DNA of 64,000 nt from Pelobates cultripes (lineage: Eukaryota; Chordata; Amphibia; Anura; Pelobatidae), in the NCBI GenBank assembly GCA_933207985.1, contig OW240913.1:361906377-361970376 (forward strand), read 5' to 3'. A program made the position numbers and the translations under genes. Below the pieces are notes generated by a model, which was not told where the DNA came from, ran no database searches, and was given only the letters and a program-made list of their open reading frames with translations. This document shows positions 8,661-19,762 of the stretch, piece by piece (the first letter of the stretch is position 1; the number at the start of each line of letters is the position of its first letter).

Positions 8661-11105
8661 TAAAATTTTGGCAAAAAAGATAAAAGCTTAAACATGAAAA
8701 GACTGTGTATATTTAAAGAAAGCAAAGCGCTCATCCCCCTCTTGTGCTGAACAAACGCTGTAAACTTGAGGCAGTGAGTGTGTTCACACTTTTGACACAC
8801 AAGTAAAATCCTCAAATTGTAAACTCCACAACGCTGTGTCAGTGTGTTCTTTCCAATAAAAGAGCATCAGAAATGTGTCACTTTGGGCACAGATTTCAGC
8901 ATCCCACACTTTCCTACCCTCATCATACTTAGAGAAATGTATTAAAGATTTACTGTAGACACAATAACTGTTAAAGGTCATATAATATTCATGCTGACAT
9001 GTCTTTCATGTCGTGTTCATACTGTAGATTTTTGCGAAAATAATGGGATATATTCAACTTGAAATCTGAACTCCTATCTTGTAAAATATTCGCTCATTTC
9101 ATCTTTACCTGGTTGGAAATTGGCCTCTGTTATTTCCTATATAGAGGCTCTCTAAATTACATAATGTTACTGAGTATTTTGCAATTTTAATTTTCTTCTT
9201 TCCTAATTACATTTAGCAGCAAAATGTGTTACCTGCTGTAATATGTTAAAGTAGCTCTCAGCAGCTGTATATTTGATTAGAATTAAAGCAAATTGTGGCA
9301 TTCGTCCTGCAGACATGCCTTCTGTGAGTACAATATTGGTTAAGCTTGATGCATTGTTAATGTGCGCGAGGTGGCTATATGCAAATTCCAATAATGGATT
9401 CTTTATAGCGCATGTTTTATGATAACAGATGTCTTCAATTTATTCCATATAAACCTATTCCCGTCTCTGGATGAGAATACCTAGTGGCGCGGTACTTCTG
9501 CAGAGGGACCTCACACTGCTTTGGAACCTGTACGAGAAATATAAATAGTTGCAGGAACTATGCAGATATATTTATTTTTTTGTACATGCAGTAAACTATG
9601 TATAAGAAGACTGAAAAATGAAGTCGCTATTTTGTAGACCAGGGGAATAATTGACGTCAGTGCATGTTTGCAAGGTTTTGTTAGTGTCTATTCTGTTTAT
9701 TGTGTAGCTGTGCCTGTATAAATAACATCCAGGAAATGTGTCTTCCAAGAACGATGATCATCGGCACACCAAAACCATTTTTTGGAATATTTGAAACAAT
9801 CCTGGGTAGATTTACCAACTGTCTTTTATAAAAAATGCTTACCTGCATGAGTATATAAATAAGGCAATAGTTGGCTGAAATGACACACCACTGCCCAAAT
9901 CCCCACCAAAACAACAAAAACACTATTTAGTAGATACACCCCTTATAAAACATGCATGTATTTAATTATGCATTTTTAATTGGGTGTATATCTAAAAATA
10001 GCTTGCAAGATCTGCAGTTCTCTTGTCTGCAGCCTTTGTAAGCCCTCCCATTCTAACCCCGTCCAGACTTTCTGTGGCTGACCAATCACAGACTTCCCAA
10101 TGCAGCTTCATGAGAAGTCTTTGCAAGGCTGGTGCTCTGAACAGATGCTGCCTCTTGAGATTAGCTCCGTTGAGCCAACCAAACCAGGAAGTAACGGGAC
10201 CCGTGTCTTATTTTGGGGTGTAACTAGGCTAATTTAGAAAAGTGTTAATTTCTATTAAAATCTGCAATTTTACACTCGTCACACATAGAGCACTTCGTCA
10301 TGCAAAAGTGCGTTTGTGGCCTGGAGTGTCTCTACAAGTTGAACACTAGCCAGGCCTTAAAAGTTACTCACTTCTGCGAGCTATAGCATTCACACCAGGG
10401 GAGAAATTCTACTCGTTGAGGCTACATTTTCACTCACCAGTGGCCACTGTTGACAGTAAAGGGTTTAAATGTAGGTTTTGGGTCACAGCACATGTTAGGA
10501 TTTGAACAAACCATAGCTTAGCTCAGTTATTTTGCCATGACGAGGCACGTCACTGTGGCATTGGCTCAATTCAGATCAGCTCAGATGGAAGTCTGAAGGA
10601 CATTCTCAGACTAAACATTAGCCGCTTAAGGACGGAGGTAATTGTCCAAGTTCAGAACTAACACAAAACCTAGAATTTGAGCTATATGTCTGTTCAACCA
10701 TAATTTACCTCTTTCTTATTTCACTTAATAGAATATAAAAAGAAAAGGTTCTGTATGGCATTGTAACTGTGAATGTCATAATACTGTTGGCTTTTACTGC
10801 AATACTGCAATAAATTACACATATTTGTATGCTATGATGTCCTTCGAGTAAACCAATGCCTCCCATGTACAGGTTTAATGGGGTTTTGGAAAGTTACAGG
10901 GTCAAATATAGGGCTTGCAAATTAAATTCTTTGGCATTTTTGTTGGGCTGTTATGATATATAGCTATTTGTACAATCTTATCAAGCAAAGTCAAATTAGT
11001 GAAACTGATAGGACAATTTCATATGGAGTTAGACTTAGTTGTCACAGTTAGACCATTTCTGCTGCATTCTATTAATATCCAAATTACACATAAAATGAAA
11101 ATGTG
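8661..11105. other. No gene recognised; mostly unique AT-rich sequence
   Basis: No exon or transposon ends that I can defend. 9200-9450 looks like unique sequence with an octamer-type ATGCAAAT (9379-9386) and an ATTGTT SOX-like site (9353-9358). About 10010-10260 has a GC-richer block (CCAATCACAG, CAGGAAGTAACGGGACC) that I believe is a dispersed amphibian repeat; its open frame of 66 codons is not convincing as a gene. Confidence 0.5.

Positions 11106-11147
<42 letters not shown>
11106..11147. repeat. (TA)n microsatellite
   Basis: About 42 bases of AT dinucleotides. The following 11148-11600 holds a GC-richer patch with an imperfect hairpin (GCGGTTCCTC near 11390 and GAGGAAGCCGC near 11409) that could be another PLE-like remnant; nothing there codes. 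Confidence 0.95.
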
Positions 11148-11149
<2 letters not shown>

Positions 11150-11849
11150 TGTAGTAAATACAATTATACCTTCCAATTAATCTCATCATATAACTTGCGT
11201 TTATGATGATGAGCTTTACGAAGCAGAGAGAATCCACAGATAATCCGGGTCAATTTGAAGGAGAATGGAGATCAGTGGTTACAACAATCCAGGTTCGGTA
11301 CACGTAATTTGTAGAAAGAGAGAGCTTGTTTGTAGCCGGTCTGATTGATCAGGAAGCTTCAAAATAATCAAGCACTTTGAATCTGGCGCGGTTCCTCTTA
11401 GTAGCGTGAGGAAGCCGCGTCAGAGGAGGCGTGTCAATAGTCCGTGAAAACACGGAAGTGTCGGATCGCAGCAAAGCCGCTAGTTAAGTTCTGACACTAG
11501 CACATAAATCTATTTATATACCTATCTGGCGATAACACTATTATCTACATTTATACAGATTAAAAAGTTTACTTTGAATATTTTTAAAGTAAAATGTATC
11601 AAAATAAGTTATCCATGGCAGCACAGCAATGGGTAGCTCCTCCCTATTCCTAATTAGACGGGAACTAATTAAAGAAAGGGTATGAATAGTCTTTTTGTTC
11701 CTGTTCTATATGCCTTAAACATGTTTCCTGCAGTTACCCAAGGGATAGCAGGCTGGCATTTCCATATATACCGACACATATGGATAGGAACATAGATATG
11801 TCGTTATGTATATACTTAAATAACTAACGAGTTGTTAGGTACATTGCCA

Positions 11850-12152
11850 GAGCCTTTAGATATCCAGAGTAGTAGAAAGCTAGCTGCACTAACGGTCTTC
11901 CATAAAATCAAGTCTTTATTGAAGTTTTTAAAATAGAATCAATGTTTCAGTCCTTTCCCAGGACTTTTATCAGGTGTTGATCCTGATGAAATTCCTGTAA
12001 AAGAACTGAAAAGTTGATCCTATTTTAAATTGTGACTTCAATAAAGACTTATTTTTATGGAAGACCGTGAGTGCAGCTAGCTTTCTACTACTTTCTACTA
12101 CTCTGGATACTACGTCTACTGCTATAGATTATATATATATATATATATATAT
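11850..12152. repeat. Palindromic PLE-type remnant ending in (TA)n
   Basis: The arms are about 100 bases each: the left runs from about 11862 (TATCCAGAGTAGTAGAAAGC) and the right ends near 12109 as its reverse complement, with an extra partial duplication of the CTTTCTACTA motif on the right. They meet near 11980, and each arm carries a hammerhead-like core. A (TA)n run closes the block at 12128-12152. Inverted pseudo-LTR ends of this sort are typical of PLE insertions. Confidence 0.6.
11936..12022. ncRNA. Pair of facing hammerhead-like motifs
   Basis: On minus: CTGATAA (11973-11967), a perfect 6-bp stem II AGTCCT / AGGACT around a GGGAA loop, and GAAAC (11948-11944). The core G8 is changed to A. 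On +: CTGATGA (11983-11989), a decayed stem II, and GAAA at 12008-12011. The two copies are homologous arms of the palindrome and have decayed at different positions. Confidence 0.45.
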
Positions 12153-12459
12153 CAGTAGGAAATATATAGACTCTTTTTATCCAATTTACCCCTTCTACCT
12201 CTATTTCCCTTCATTTAATATTCTATGAAAGCCTTTTTTAGTTAATGGTAACTTCGTGTTACCTTTTTTCCTGCTTCTTCCCACTTTCCCTGGTGGTTCT
12301 CTGGGGTCAGCAATTTTGCCATGGTTTTGGTGGTTTTATCGATTCCAGGCATTCGAGAACCACTGTATTGGGTGACATTTGGTCCCGTATGTGCGTGCAC
12401 AGACAAGCTTTTGTGTCATATCTGTTTTGTTTTTTTTTACATGCGCAGAAGTGCTGATT

Positions 12460-12690
12460 TACGCATGCGCATCTGTTTCAGCTAGAAGGGCACTCTGCCT
12501 CAGATCCTGGTCTTCTGATGCCTCCAAAAGCAGTCTGTGTACTCTCCCTATTTATGGAGACCTGCTGTTTGGTAAGAATCCAGATGAATGCATAAAGAGT
12601 GCAGCTGAAGGGAGCAGATATTTTCTCTGCCAAGGTCAAAGAACCAGGGGTTGCAATGCTGTGAGCACTATTTCCTCAAATTTGTGAAGT
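12460..12690 (+). pseudogene. DIRS gag-like fragment
   Basis: One frame reads DASKSSLCTLPIYGDLLFGKNPDECIKSA, then EGSRYFLCQGQ and a basic stretch. The pattern 'LPF-x-GDxLFGKxLDExIxKxxxGKSxxLPQ' followed by arginine-rich sequence is one I know from amphibian DIRS-like gag C-termini; this is recognition from memory, not an alignment. The frame stops at 12685-12687. It abuts, in opposite orientation, the recombinase part of the inverted block. Confidence 0.5.
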
Positions 12691-12726
12691 CACGTTTTGG
12701 CCGGAGTTCAGGAACTGTTCATAGGA

Positions 12727-13870
12727 TCATTCGTATCCTTGTGGAAGACAGCAAAGGGTTCCATAGAAGATAGTGTGTGAAACTCTGACACGCGAGAAGT
12801 GAAGGCCACCAGTAATGCAGTTTTGATGGTGAGGGCAAATAGAGTCCAAAGGTTCAATAGGATGGGACATTAATGCTTTTAATACCAGTGGTAAATTCCA
12901 TGGAGGATCAATGGGCTTGATTGGTGGATTGATGATTAAAACTACAGTAAGAAATCTGGCTACATCCATGTCAAAGGCGAATTTATGGTTGTTAAGTGCT
13001 AAGACATGAACTTTTGTTATAACGCTGTCCCTTATCGAGGTCAGATGGAAGGAACTCTAGAATATCTTTGATCAAGAGCTTCTGTATCTCGATATGTCTG
13101 GAATTTGTCCATGAAGACAAAACTTCCCATAGGTGGCTGAGGTGGAACATTTCCTGGCTTTTAACAGAGTGTTGATTACTGCCTGGGAAAAAAACTTCAG
13201 TCTGTCTTTCAGCCCTTCCCTTTTAATCCCCATACCATCAGGTTAAGCGAGGCTGGATCTGAGTGAAGAACTGGACCTTGTTGGAGAAGGTAGGAAACTC
13301 TTGGAAGCTGTCATGGAGATTCGATGCAGAGGTTTTAGCAGGAGGGGAAACCTATGTGGCCAAAACAGAGGTATAAGGATGATGGATACTGTCTCCTGTC
13401 TTAATTTCCTCGGGAGGGGGAAGATGAGAGGAGTTAGAGGGGAAAGCATATCCCAGGGTGAATTGCTATTTGCATGATAGTGCTAGGGTTTTTAGAAAAG
13501 AACTTGTGAACTTTTAAACAAATGTCTGCAAGGCGTTTCTTTTTTCTCTGTCCTGTGGCCATATAATTTTCTGGAAAGAGCGATGTGGAGGAGTTCTGTA
13601 AAATTCTAGAAGATATCCTCTTCGAATTATATCTAGAACCCATTTGTCCTTTGTGGACTGCTCTCATGTCTTTTGGAATAGAAGCAGACGTGCCTCTACT
13701 CTGCCAGACTGGGAGAATAGCGTGTCAGAAAGATCTAGCGTTCTTTCCACCTCTGATGAAAGATTGTCCACTGGCACACCAAAGCTGAGAACTTCTGTAT
13801 TCCCCTCTCGGTTTGTAAGATCTGTTGTCCCGAAAGGAGCGATATTCTGAAGATCTCCAAGTTAGTGGGG
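12727..13870 (-). pseudogene. Inverted DIRS block: gag end, RT start, recombinase N-half
   Basis: Reading the minus strand from right to left: FRDNRSYKPRGEYRSS (about 13840-13790), a gag-end-like basic stretch; an RT N-terminal region near 13667-13500 (in shifted frame, VLDII-like with a PP-x-x-SF motif); then SIILIPLFWPHRFPLLLKPL (about 13390-13330), matching the 'LIAPxWPRRPWFxxLL' border between RNase H and recombinase; then INPPIKPIDPPWNLPLVLKA and LMSHPIEPLDSI with a decayed KTAxLVAxxSxxRVSELH region (12960-12760), the recombinase N-terminal domain. Most of RT is missing. Frameshifts separate every piece. Confidence 0.55.
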
Positions 13871-13959
13871 AAAAATGTGAACTTTCTCTATAGATAAGGT
13901 TAGATGTTAAAAAATGTATGTAAACAGATCTTCTACCTGGCGTATTTTTCAAAGACTTT

Positions 13960-14205
13960 TTGTCATCCGTAATTGTGCCGAGAGAGGTCTTCAAGCATCT
14001 AAAGCAGCCATTAGTAGATGGGTTGTGGCGGCTATTGTTCAGGCTTCAAAAAGTTTAGGAGTTCTAGTCCTTTTCTTCTTCCAGGGTGGCGGCTGCTAAT
14101 GTTTCCCCAGAACTGATATGCAGGGCAGCCACTTGATCCTTGACCAACACTTTTATCAGACATTATCAATTGGATGTAAAGGCTGGACAGTTTAATCTAT
14201 TTTAT
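13960..14205 (+). pseudogene. DIRS tyrosine recombinase C-terminus
   Basis: Visible pieces are GLQASKAAISRWVVAAIVQA (about 13985-14045), SSRVAAANVSPELICRAAT (about 14077-14133; R retained from the H-x-x-R box) and SLTNTFIRHYQLDVKA (14137-14184) with the candidate nucleophile Tyr in RHYQL. In DIRS elements this enzyme integrates the circular DNA copy. A frameshift lies near 14075 and a stop replaces the usual Trp after AAT. Its N-terminal half is the inverted piece at 12760-12969. Confidence 0.6.
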
Positions 14206-14227
14206 AAATGTTATTTCAGTTTTCTAA

Positions 14228-14695
14228 CATATTGTCACGGCCCCGGCTCGCGGCTGCACGTGGTCGCACCTGATCGGTGCGACCACACAGACAGGTTACA
14301 AAAAAATTACCTGTGCAGCAGCGATTTGGGCGCCGACCCGCTGGGGCGTCCGTCCCCTCCACACGCGGGATCCAATATGGCACCAACCGCAAGGTCGCAG
14401 CCATTTGTAGCCCCGCCTCCAAAAATCACGCAAACGTTATGGGGTCTGAGGCCAAGCTCTGACCAATCACAGCCCAAGGAGGGGTATATAAACCCCACAA
14501 CACCTTAGTTCATTGCCCTGTCTAGGTTTCCGTTCCTGGTATCCGTGCATTTTCTTGTTCTTGTATTTGATATTCCTGGTATTCGACTTTGGCTGTTCCT
14601 GACTATTCTAATTTCTGGTTTCCCTGACTTGGCTTTCTAATCGTAGATGTTACATAGTTTTGTGTGTTGGATCTTATAGTAGTCGTGACACATAT
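14228..14695 (+). mobile_element. Solo LTR with 5-bp target duplication CATAT
   Basis: The LTR is 14233-14690 (458 bp). It begins TGTCACGG and ends CGTGACA, so its ends are short inverted repeats of the TG...CA type. CATAT flanks it exactly on both sides (14228-14232 and 14691-14695). A CCAAT motif and TATA box lie inside. There is no second LTR or internal region, so this is a recombined solo LTR of a Gypsy-like or retrovirus-like element. It landed just 3' of the DIRS recombinase remnant. Confidence 0.88.
14460..14492 (+). promoter_or_regulatory. LTR core promoter (CCAAT and TATA)
   Basis: GACCAATCACAG at 14461-14472 is followed 12 bases later by GTATATAAA at 14484-14492. The spacing suits an RNA polymerase II promoter in the U3 region, with transcription expected to start about 30 bases downstream in the LTR. 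Confidence 0.65.
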
Positions 14696-14789
14696 AAGTT
14701 GATTTATTGGTGTGAATGTCACATTTTTGATTGTGCAAATACATTTGCATTAGATAATCTTTATATACACTGTGTGTATATGTGTATAC

Positions 14790-14800
14790 TATATATATAT

Positions 14801-14848
<48 letters not shown>

Positions 14849-14862
14849 ATATATATATATGT
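14790..14862. repeat. (TA)n microsatellite
   Basis: About 70 bases of nearly pure AT dinucleotides; the apparent tyrosine/isoleucine-rich frames across it are artefacts. Confidence 0.97.
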
Positions 14863-15604
14863 TATATTGTACTGTGGGGAGTTTAACTGTGTTTGAATGG
14901 CCAATGGCAAGCTGTGTCCAGAAGCTGGCGTGTGAAGGCATGTTGCGTGTCCTGTGGCAGCTCCCTGTAAGAGGGGAATTAAAGCCATGAAATGAACATT
15001 TTAATGAAGTTGAAAGACTATTGACGTCAAGCCTGCTCATTGATTGTGGATTCCAGGTGGCCTAATGAAATGAAAATTAAGTTTATACCCTCAGCGAGTT
15101 TAAGCCAGGCTTGTTTTTGGACTGTGATTGAATTTTAATGAGAAGACACTGCTGTGTGCAAACATGTCTGGGCCCGCAAACCGGATTGTGAAAATCAAGA
15201 CACAATGCATGTCGGATCTGATGCGGAGACAGGAGCCGAGGCACGTGTATCTGCTCCAGGCTGGTAATAGATATAGATGTGTTTATAATAAAAATCTATT
15301 TATAACATCACAACTGTCTACAGAGGCTATTAATATGGTAGCGTTAATGTGAGAGCGACCGCATTCTCTGGTACATAATGCACAGGGATAAATATAGATT
15401 GATGTCCAGGGCAGAGTTTACAGAAACGAAGGGTCTGGGGCTGCTTTAATGCAGACGGTTTGGAACTTTGTTTCAGTGATGGCTATAAAAGAGGTGCCTG
15501 GACATGGTATTGGTTTAGGGCCTTGAAGAAATAAAATAATTAAAATTCTTCCACAAGCAGAACAATATCTATGCAATATCCTGTTGAGTTGCATTATTGT
15601 ATTA
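14863..15604. other. Unique sequence with an exon-like open segment
   Basis: No repeat ends are seen. 15128-15263 is open on + (KTLLCANMSGPANRIVKIKT then QCMSDLMRRQEPRHVYLLQA) and ends at a splice-donor-like G|GTAATAG (GT at 15264). I do not recognise the peptide and see no clear acceptor upstream. The flanking AT-rich motifs (TAATGAAATGAAAATTAAG at 15063-15081) could equally suit a conserved non-coding element. Confidence 0.35.
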
Positions 15605-15952
15605 GAGGGACAATCTGGACACCATAACAACTTCATGGCAATGAAGTTGTTGTGGTGCCAGGAGGTGCCCAGGAACCAACTCACCTCAAGGGGTTAAACC
15701 TTTAACAAATGGTCTAACCCCAAGTTGTTAAATTTGGGACCAGATCGGTCTGCCCACGAACATCAGCTCTCCAAGGCTTCCTGATTCATACCATGGACTG
15801 CGGCAGATGTTGGTGGACAGAACAATCTGACACCGGATTTAGCACTTTGGGGTTAATTTGTTCATTAACAGTTTAACACCTTAAAGTACACCTGTGAATC
15901 GCACCATAAAAATGTTATATGATGTATGATGTTATTATGGTGCCTGGAGTAT
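15605..15952. mobile_element. Hairpin-bearing MITE
   Basis: The left end carries a tight hairpin, CACCATAACAACTTCAT / ATGAAGTTGTTGTGGTG (about 15619-15657), and the right end has ATTATGGTGCC (about 15937-15947) reading as its partner. The AGGGACA start with a 'CACCATAACAACTTC' block follows the pattern of the TTAA-type MITEs elsewhere in the window. No coding potential. The exact ends and target duplication are unclear. Confidence 0.5.
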
Positions 15953-18586
15953 TCTATCTATCTATATATATATATATATATATATATCTGCATTTGGGAC
16001 CTATTTACTATTAAAATAGAAAATTTGTTGAAACTCTGCACATCATCTGCTGATTAAGGTAGAAATCATGCTCTAAAGGTGTATTTTGCTGACAATGCAT
16101 ATGTTTATGTATGTGTTTGATGTAGATCAACATATAGATGGTGCAGTCCCATAATGCATTTCAGTCCGCAACAATGATGATTTTAAGAGTACACTTTGAC
16201 TATTCAGATTGCCTAATGCAAGATTTAATATATAGGTGAATCTCAAAACAAAAAAAGACCTTCATGAGAATCATCAATATATCCCTCATTATCCACATAA
16301 TCTGTCAGATGGGAGACTGTATACAGCGAGGATGCATTTGATTAAAGCACAAGAAAGTAATGATTGCTTAAACCAGTGTGTGTAAGCGTGTTATTGTGTG
16401 CATTTATCAGAAGGTACATGCTAAACCTGTGTGGGTATATGTGCAGACACACTGTCAGGTACCGACCAGCTGTATGGGAATGTATGTTTATTAGGAGTGC
16501 ACCCTTAAAAAAAACCCAAACTGTTGTTTTGGTCGAACTAAAATTAGCCATTCATCATATGACTGGTGAAATTGATAGCGTAAGAATTAATTGAGAGATT
16601 AAGTTTCCACGCTTATTATCAGAGTTTAAAGAACTCCATAACAGTGTCACCCTTGACAGCAGTGTAGACCAGCATTTCCCAGGGGAATTATCCTCTGATT
16701 CTGTGCTACCCGAATCCTGCCAGATGGTTTAATTTAATCCACTGTTAGATTGCATGAATTAACATTTACAAAATATCCTGCCGTATCCGCAGACAAACTA
16801 TTTCCATGAACTGCATTTCACAAGATTACTTGACCCTGGATAAGTATTATGAGAAATATTGATCGCAGATGCATTGCCAACATACGCCATCTCTGTCCCC
16901 GCAGTCAGTCTTGACCTGGACACCTGGAGTTACATTGAAGATCTGTTATTGATTCATTTCAGAATCATATGTATTATAATTTTGTTGCCAACTTTCACCC
17001 AGTGCACCTTTAATATGTGATTTCTTTGGTAGTTAATCAATACTCTGTCTGGACAATGACCTTAACTGGATCCTCTCTATTGGCTATCGCAGTGGCAGTC
17101 TGATCTTACCTACAACCACCATCTGTTGCCTTCCCAACATCCACCACTGGTTGCCTACTGATAATGACCACCGATGGCTCCAGCTGTCCACCTGCAACAA
17201 ACCTATATTCATGTGAAGTAACAAAATTTAAAGCATCACTCTAAGCACCATAACAGAATATGCTCGTTACATGCACAGAATATCCTGGTCCTTGTCTCCT
17301 TGCACAGAGTGGCCTCTAAAATTGACTTTGCTTTGCATAAGTCACTGCGGCTACAGGACTGCCCTATTAACATGGATGTTAGAGAACGATATTTTATTTC
17401 ATCATTACTGTCTGCAAAACGGTGAATAGGTTGATTACAACTGTAGTTGATGTGGCTGCTCTCATGTTATTGAGCAGTTATGCTCATTATGTCTGAGTGG
17501 AACTGTCGCTGGAGCTGAACTTGTAAATCACATCACATACACTCCCCTTGGTGGAGTCTCTTCCTGATCCAGGAGGGTCGTAGTGTGCATTACTGCATCT
17601 CCTTTTTTTTTTTTTTTTTTGCTACCTTTTAATTGTATTTTAGATTATCTTCCAGTTGATAGTGACTCTTTAATCCAGAAATATAATGCTCATTTGAATT
17701 CTCAGTTCTTCTAAATAACAAGCTTTTTATTTTGAAACACTCGTTGACATAATGTGCCGTCACCAAAGTCTGGTCATTAACGAGCCTATGTTTGTGTAGA
17801 ACATCCACTTTATTTCTAGGTCTCCTAACTCGGGCCATAGAAAGGCAATTTCTGAGAAATATTCTCCTAGCAGAGATGTACTACGGGTTCCTTGACGTTG
17901 AATTATCCGAGAAGAGAGAAATATCCTCTGTGGCTTATTCATCAAATCTTATTCCTGCGTAATGTGACATAAATAATACCGCATGCTGGCTTATAGTATT
18001 ACGTTGATTCATCAGAACATCTAGAGTAGTTTAATGTATGACGTGCTATATGCGGAATAAGCCTCACTGAACAACACAGCTGGAATAAACAGGTCCTTCT
18101 GATGACATTACATGGAATTCTGAGCAGTATGTAGCCTAGGACATCACAAACAAGAAAACATTAATTACAGGTCTTGATAAACATTGCTACCTTTTAACCA
18201 GCTACATGGAAGAAAATTAAATGTCTGTACAATGCTGTCTGTCTGTATTTTACATAATATTTACATAAACTATTTATCTCCTAAAATTTCTCAATCATCA
18301 CAGGCGAGTTACTTATTGGGACTTCTTGGCTGAAGTGTGTTATGTCTGTTATGACAGAGTGTGTATGTGTAGATAAAAAGCCTTGTTGATGTGACATTGC
18401 AATATATAGATATAGAAAAAGGTGTGAGTGTGTATGCGCACAGGAAAAGGTGTTACGCGTGTTTATAGGTATCTGTTTTTTGCTAGTTGTGGATATGTAG
18501 CTAATATAACTATAGTGTTTTTCTTTGAGAGAGTGTGTGTGTGTGTGTATTTTATTTTTTTCTAAAATATTTTACTAGGAAGGATA
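15953..18586. other. No gene recognised
   Basis: Mostly unique-looking AT-rich sequence with a (TA)n run at 15962-15987, a T-run at 17602-17620 and a (TG)n run at 18531-18549. Longest open frames are below 80 codons and carry no motif. Confidence 0.6.
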
Positions 18587-19583
18587 TGTGGCGGGACCGC
18601 TGCCAGTCTGTGAATTGCCTGTCTGATATTATGTGTGTTTCCCCATCTTTTTGTGCCTTCTGCCCGCTCCCCGTTCGGGAGTGCTTCCTGAAAGGAATTT
18701 ATTTGCATCCCAAATGGGGACCACCCCGATACCCCATTTAGAATGTTGGCTAAGAACCTTCACACCTCACCATGTAGTGTCAAACCGTAAGGGAAGCAAT
18801 TAGTTCGTACAGACGAACGCTAGCCAGGGGGAGCGTTCGTGGATTGTTTCCCGACTCGTTCATTTCCTGAATGAGGGCCTCCCCAGTGCCCCGTTAGAAC
18901 GTTCACACTCGCAACATAAGTGTGAAACAGCAAGGGAAGTAATTAATGGATGCTATCCTGGGTGGCCGCCATTTCGTATAGGCGAACGGCACATATGGGG
19001 AGCATTCGTACCCCAAAAGGAGATGTTTTCCTTGCCTGCTTTCCACACAGGGACCCCGCGAATGGAGGCAGTTCGCGACAGGGGCCGTCGTGAGGGTTGG
19101 TGTGGACACTTCTGGGGCGCTGGCGAGTTTAGCGGGCTCTGCGATGTCTGCTGGGACAAAGAGACCAGCTCTTTTTCTGCGGGCAGGCTCTCTGTGCCTG
19201 GGAGACAAAGGGACGGTCCTTTTTTCTCGTTCTTGGTCTCCCAGGCTCATTGGATGAAGACCCACCTGTCCCCGGATGTGGGAAACCCTGTATTTGGGTG
19301 GCGGGCTTTTGGAGACAAATGGACAAAGCCCTTTCCAGCGTTAGGTTCCCGGGGAGGGGAAGACACTGGGAGGAGACATTGTATGGTGTGTGTTACACCC
19401 CTTGCATGGGGTTATGCTTAAAAGCCGTGTGTGGCCAATAATGTTGTACCTTCAGAACTGTGTGTAGTCCAGTTACTGAGGGGGAAATGGGTTTCTTCGA
19501 ATCCTAAATGGTTCCTGTTCAGCTGAAGGAAGAGAAATAGCGGAGGTAACCAGGAGGGTTACCAGGTGTTCCGCTACAGGATA
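18582..19583 (+). mobile_element. Solo LTR (about 990 bp) with target duplication GGATA
   Basis: The LTR is 18587-19578: it starts TGTGGCGGGACC and ends GTTCCGCTACA. GGATA stands on both sides (18582-18586 and 19579-19583). U3 contains two diverged copies of a roughly 150-bp segment (AAGGGAAGCAATTAG at about 18789; AAGGGAAGTAATTAA at about 18931), each followed by CGAACG motifs, an enhancer-like duplication. A CTTAAAAGCC TATA-like box (about 19417) precedes an AATAAT poly(A)-like signal near 19437. The last bases form a hairpin (GGTAACC / GGTTACC). A related LTR lies on minus at about 52373-53258. This is an old retrovirus-like or Gypsy-like insertion; the long frames on both strands are not genes. 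Confidence 0.8.
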
Positions 19584-19726
19584 CATTGAGATTTCTCTTG
19601 TTTTCAAGTATGTCCTGGGTCCACAAAACATTGCATTGATACAGTAGGGTACAATAAAATACAAAACAATATTAATACACAATATATACAAAATTTTACA
19701 TAGAACAGGTAGGAAATATATATATA

Positions 19727-19740
<14 letters not shown>

Positions 19741-19762
<22 letters not shown>

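Larger units (their letters stand above)
11608..14232. mobile_element. DIRS-like retrotransposon remnant, rearranged
   Basis: Three coding remnants belong to a DIRS-type element (gag, RT, tyrosine recombinase). A gag-like piece lies on + at about 12460-12690, the recombinase C-terminus on + at about 13960-14205, and between them an inverted piece on minus (12727-13870) reads gag end, RT start, RT/RNase H border and recombinase N-terminal half. Non-coding text at 11608-11700 (CCATGGCAGCACAGCAATGG, then GCTCCTCCCTATTCC) resembles the 5' terminal region of amphibian DIRS copies as I remember them. A PLE-type palindrome interrupts it at about 11850-12152. All frames are broken. Confidence 0.6.

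Noticed and set aside
18903..19421. 120- and 132-codon frames on both strands
   Set aside because: They lie wholly inside a GC-rich solo LTR and have no motif.
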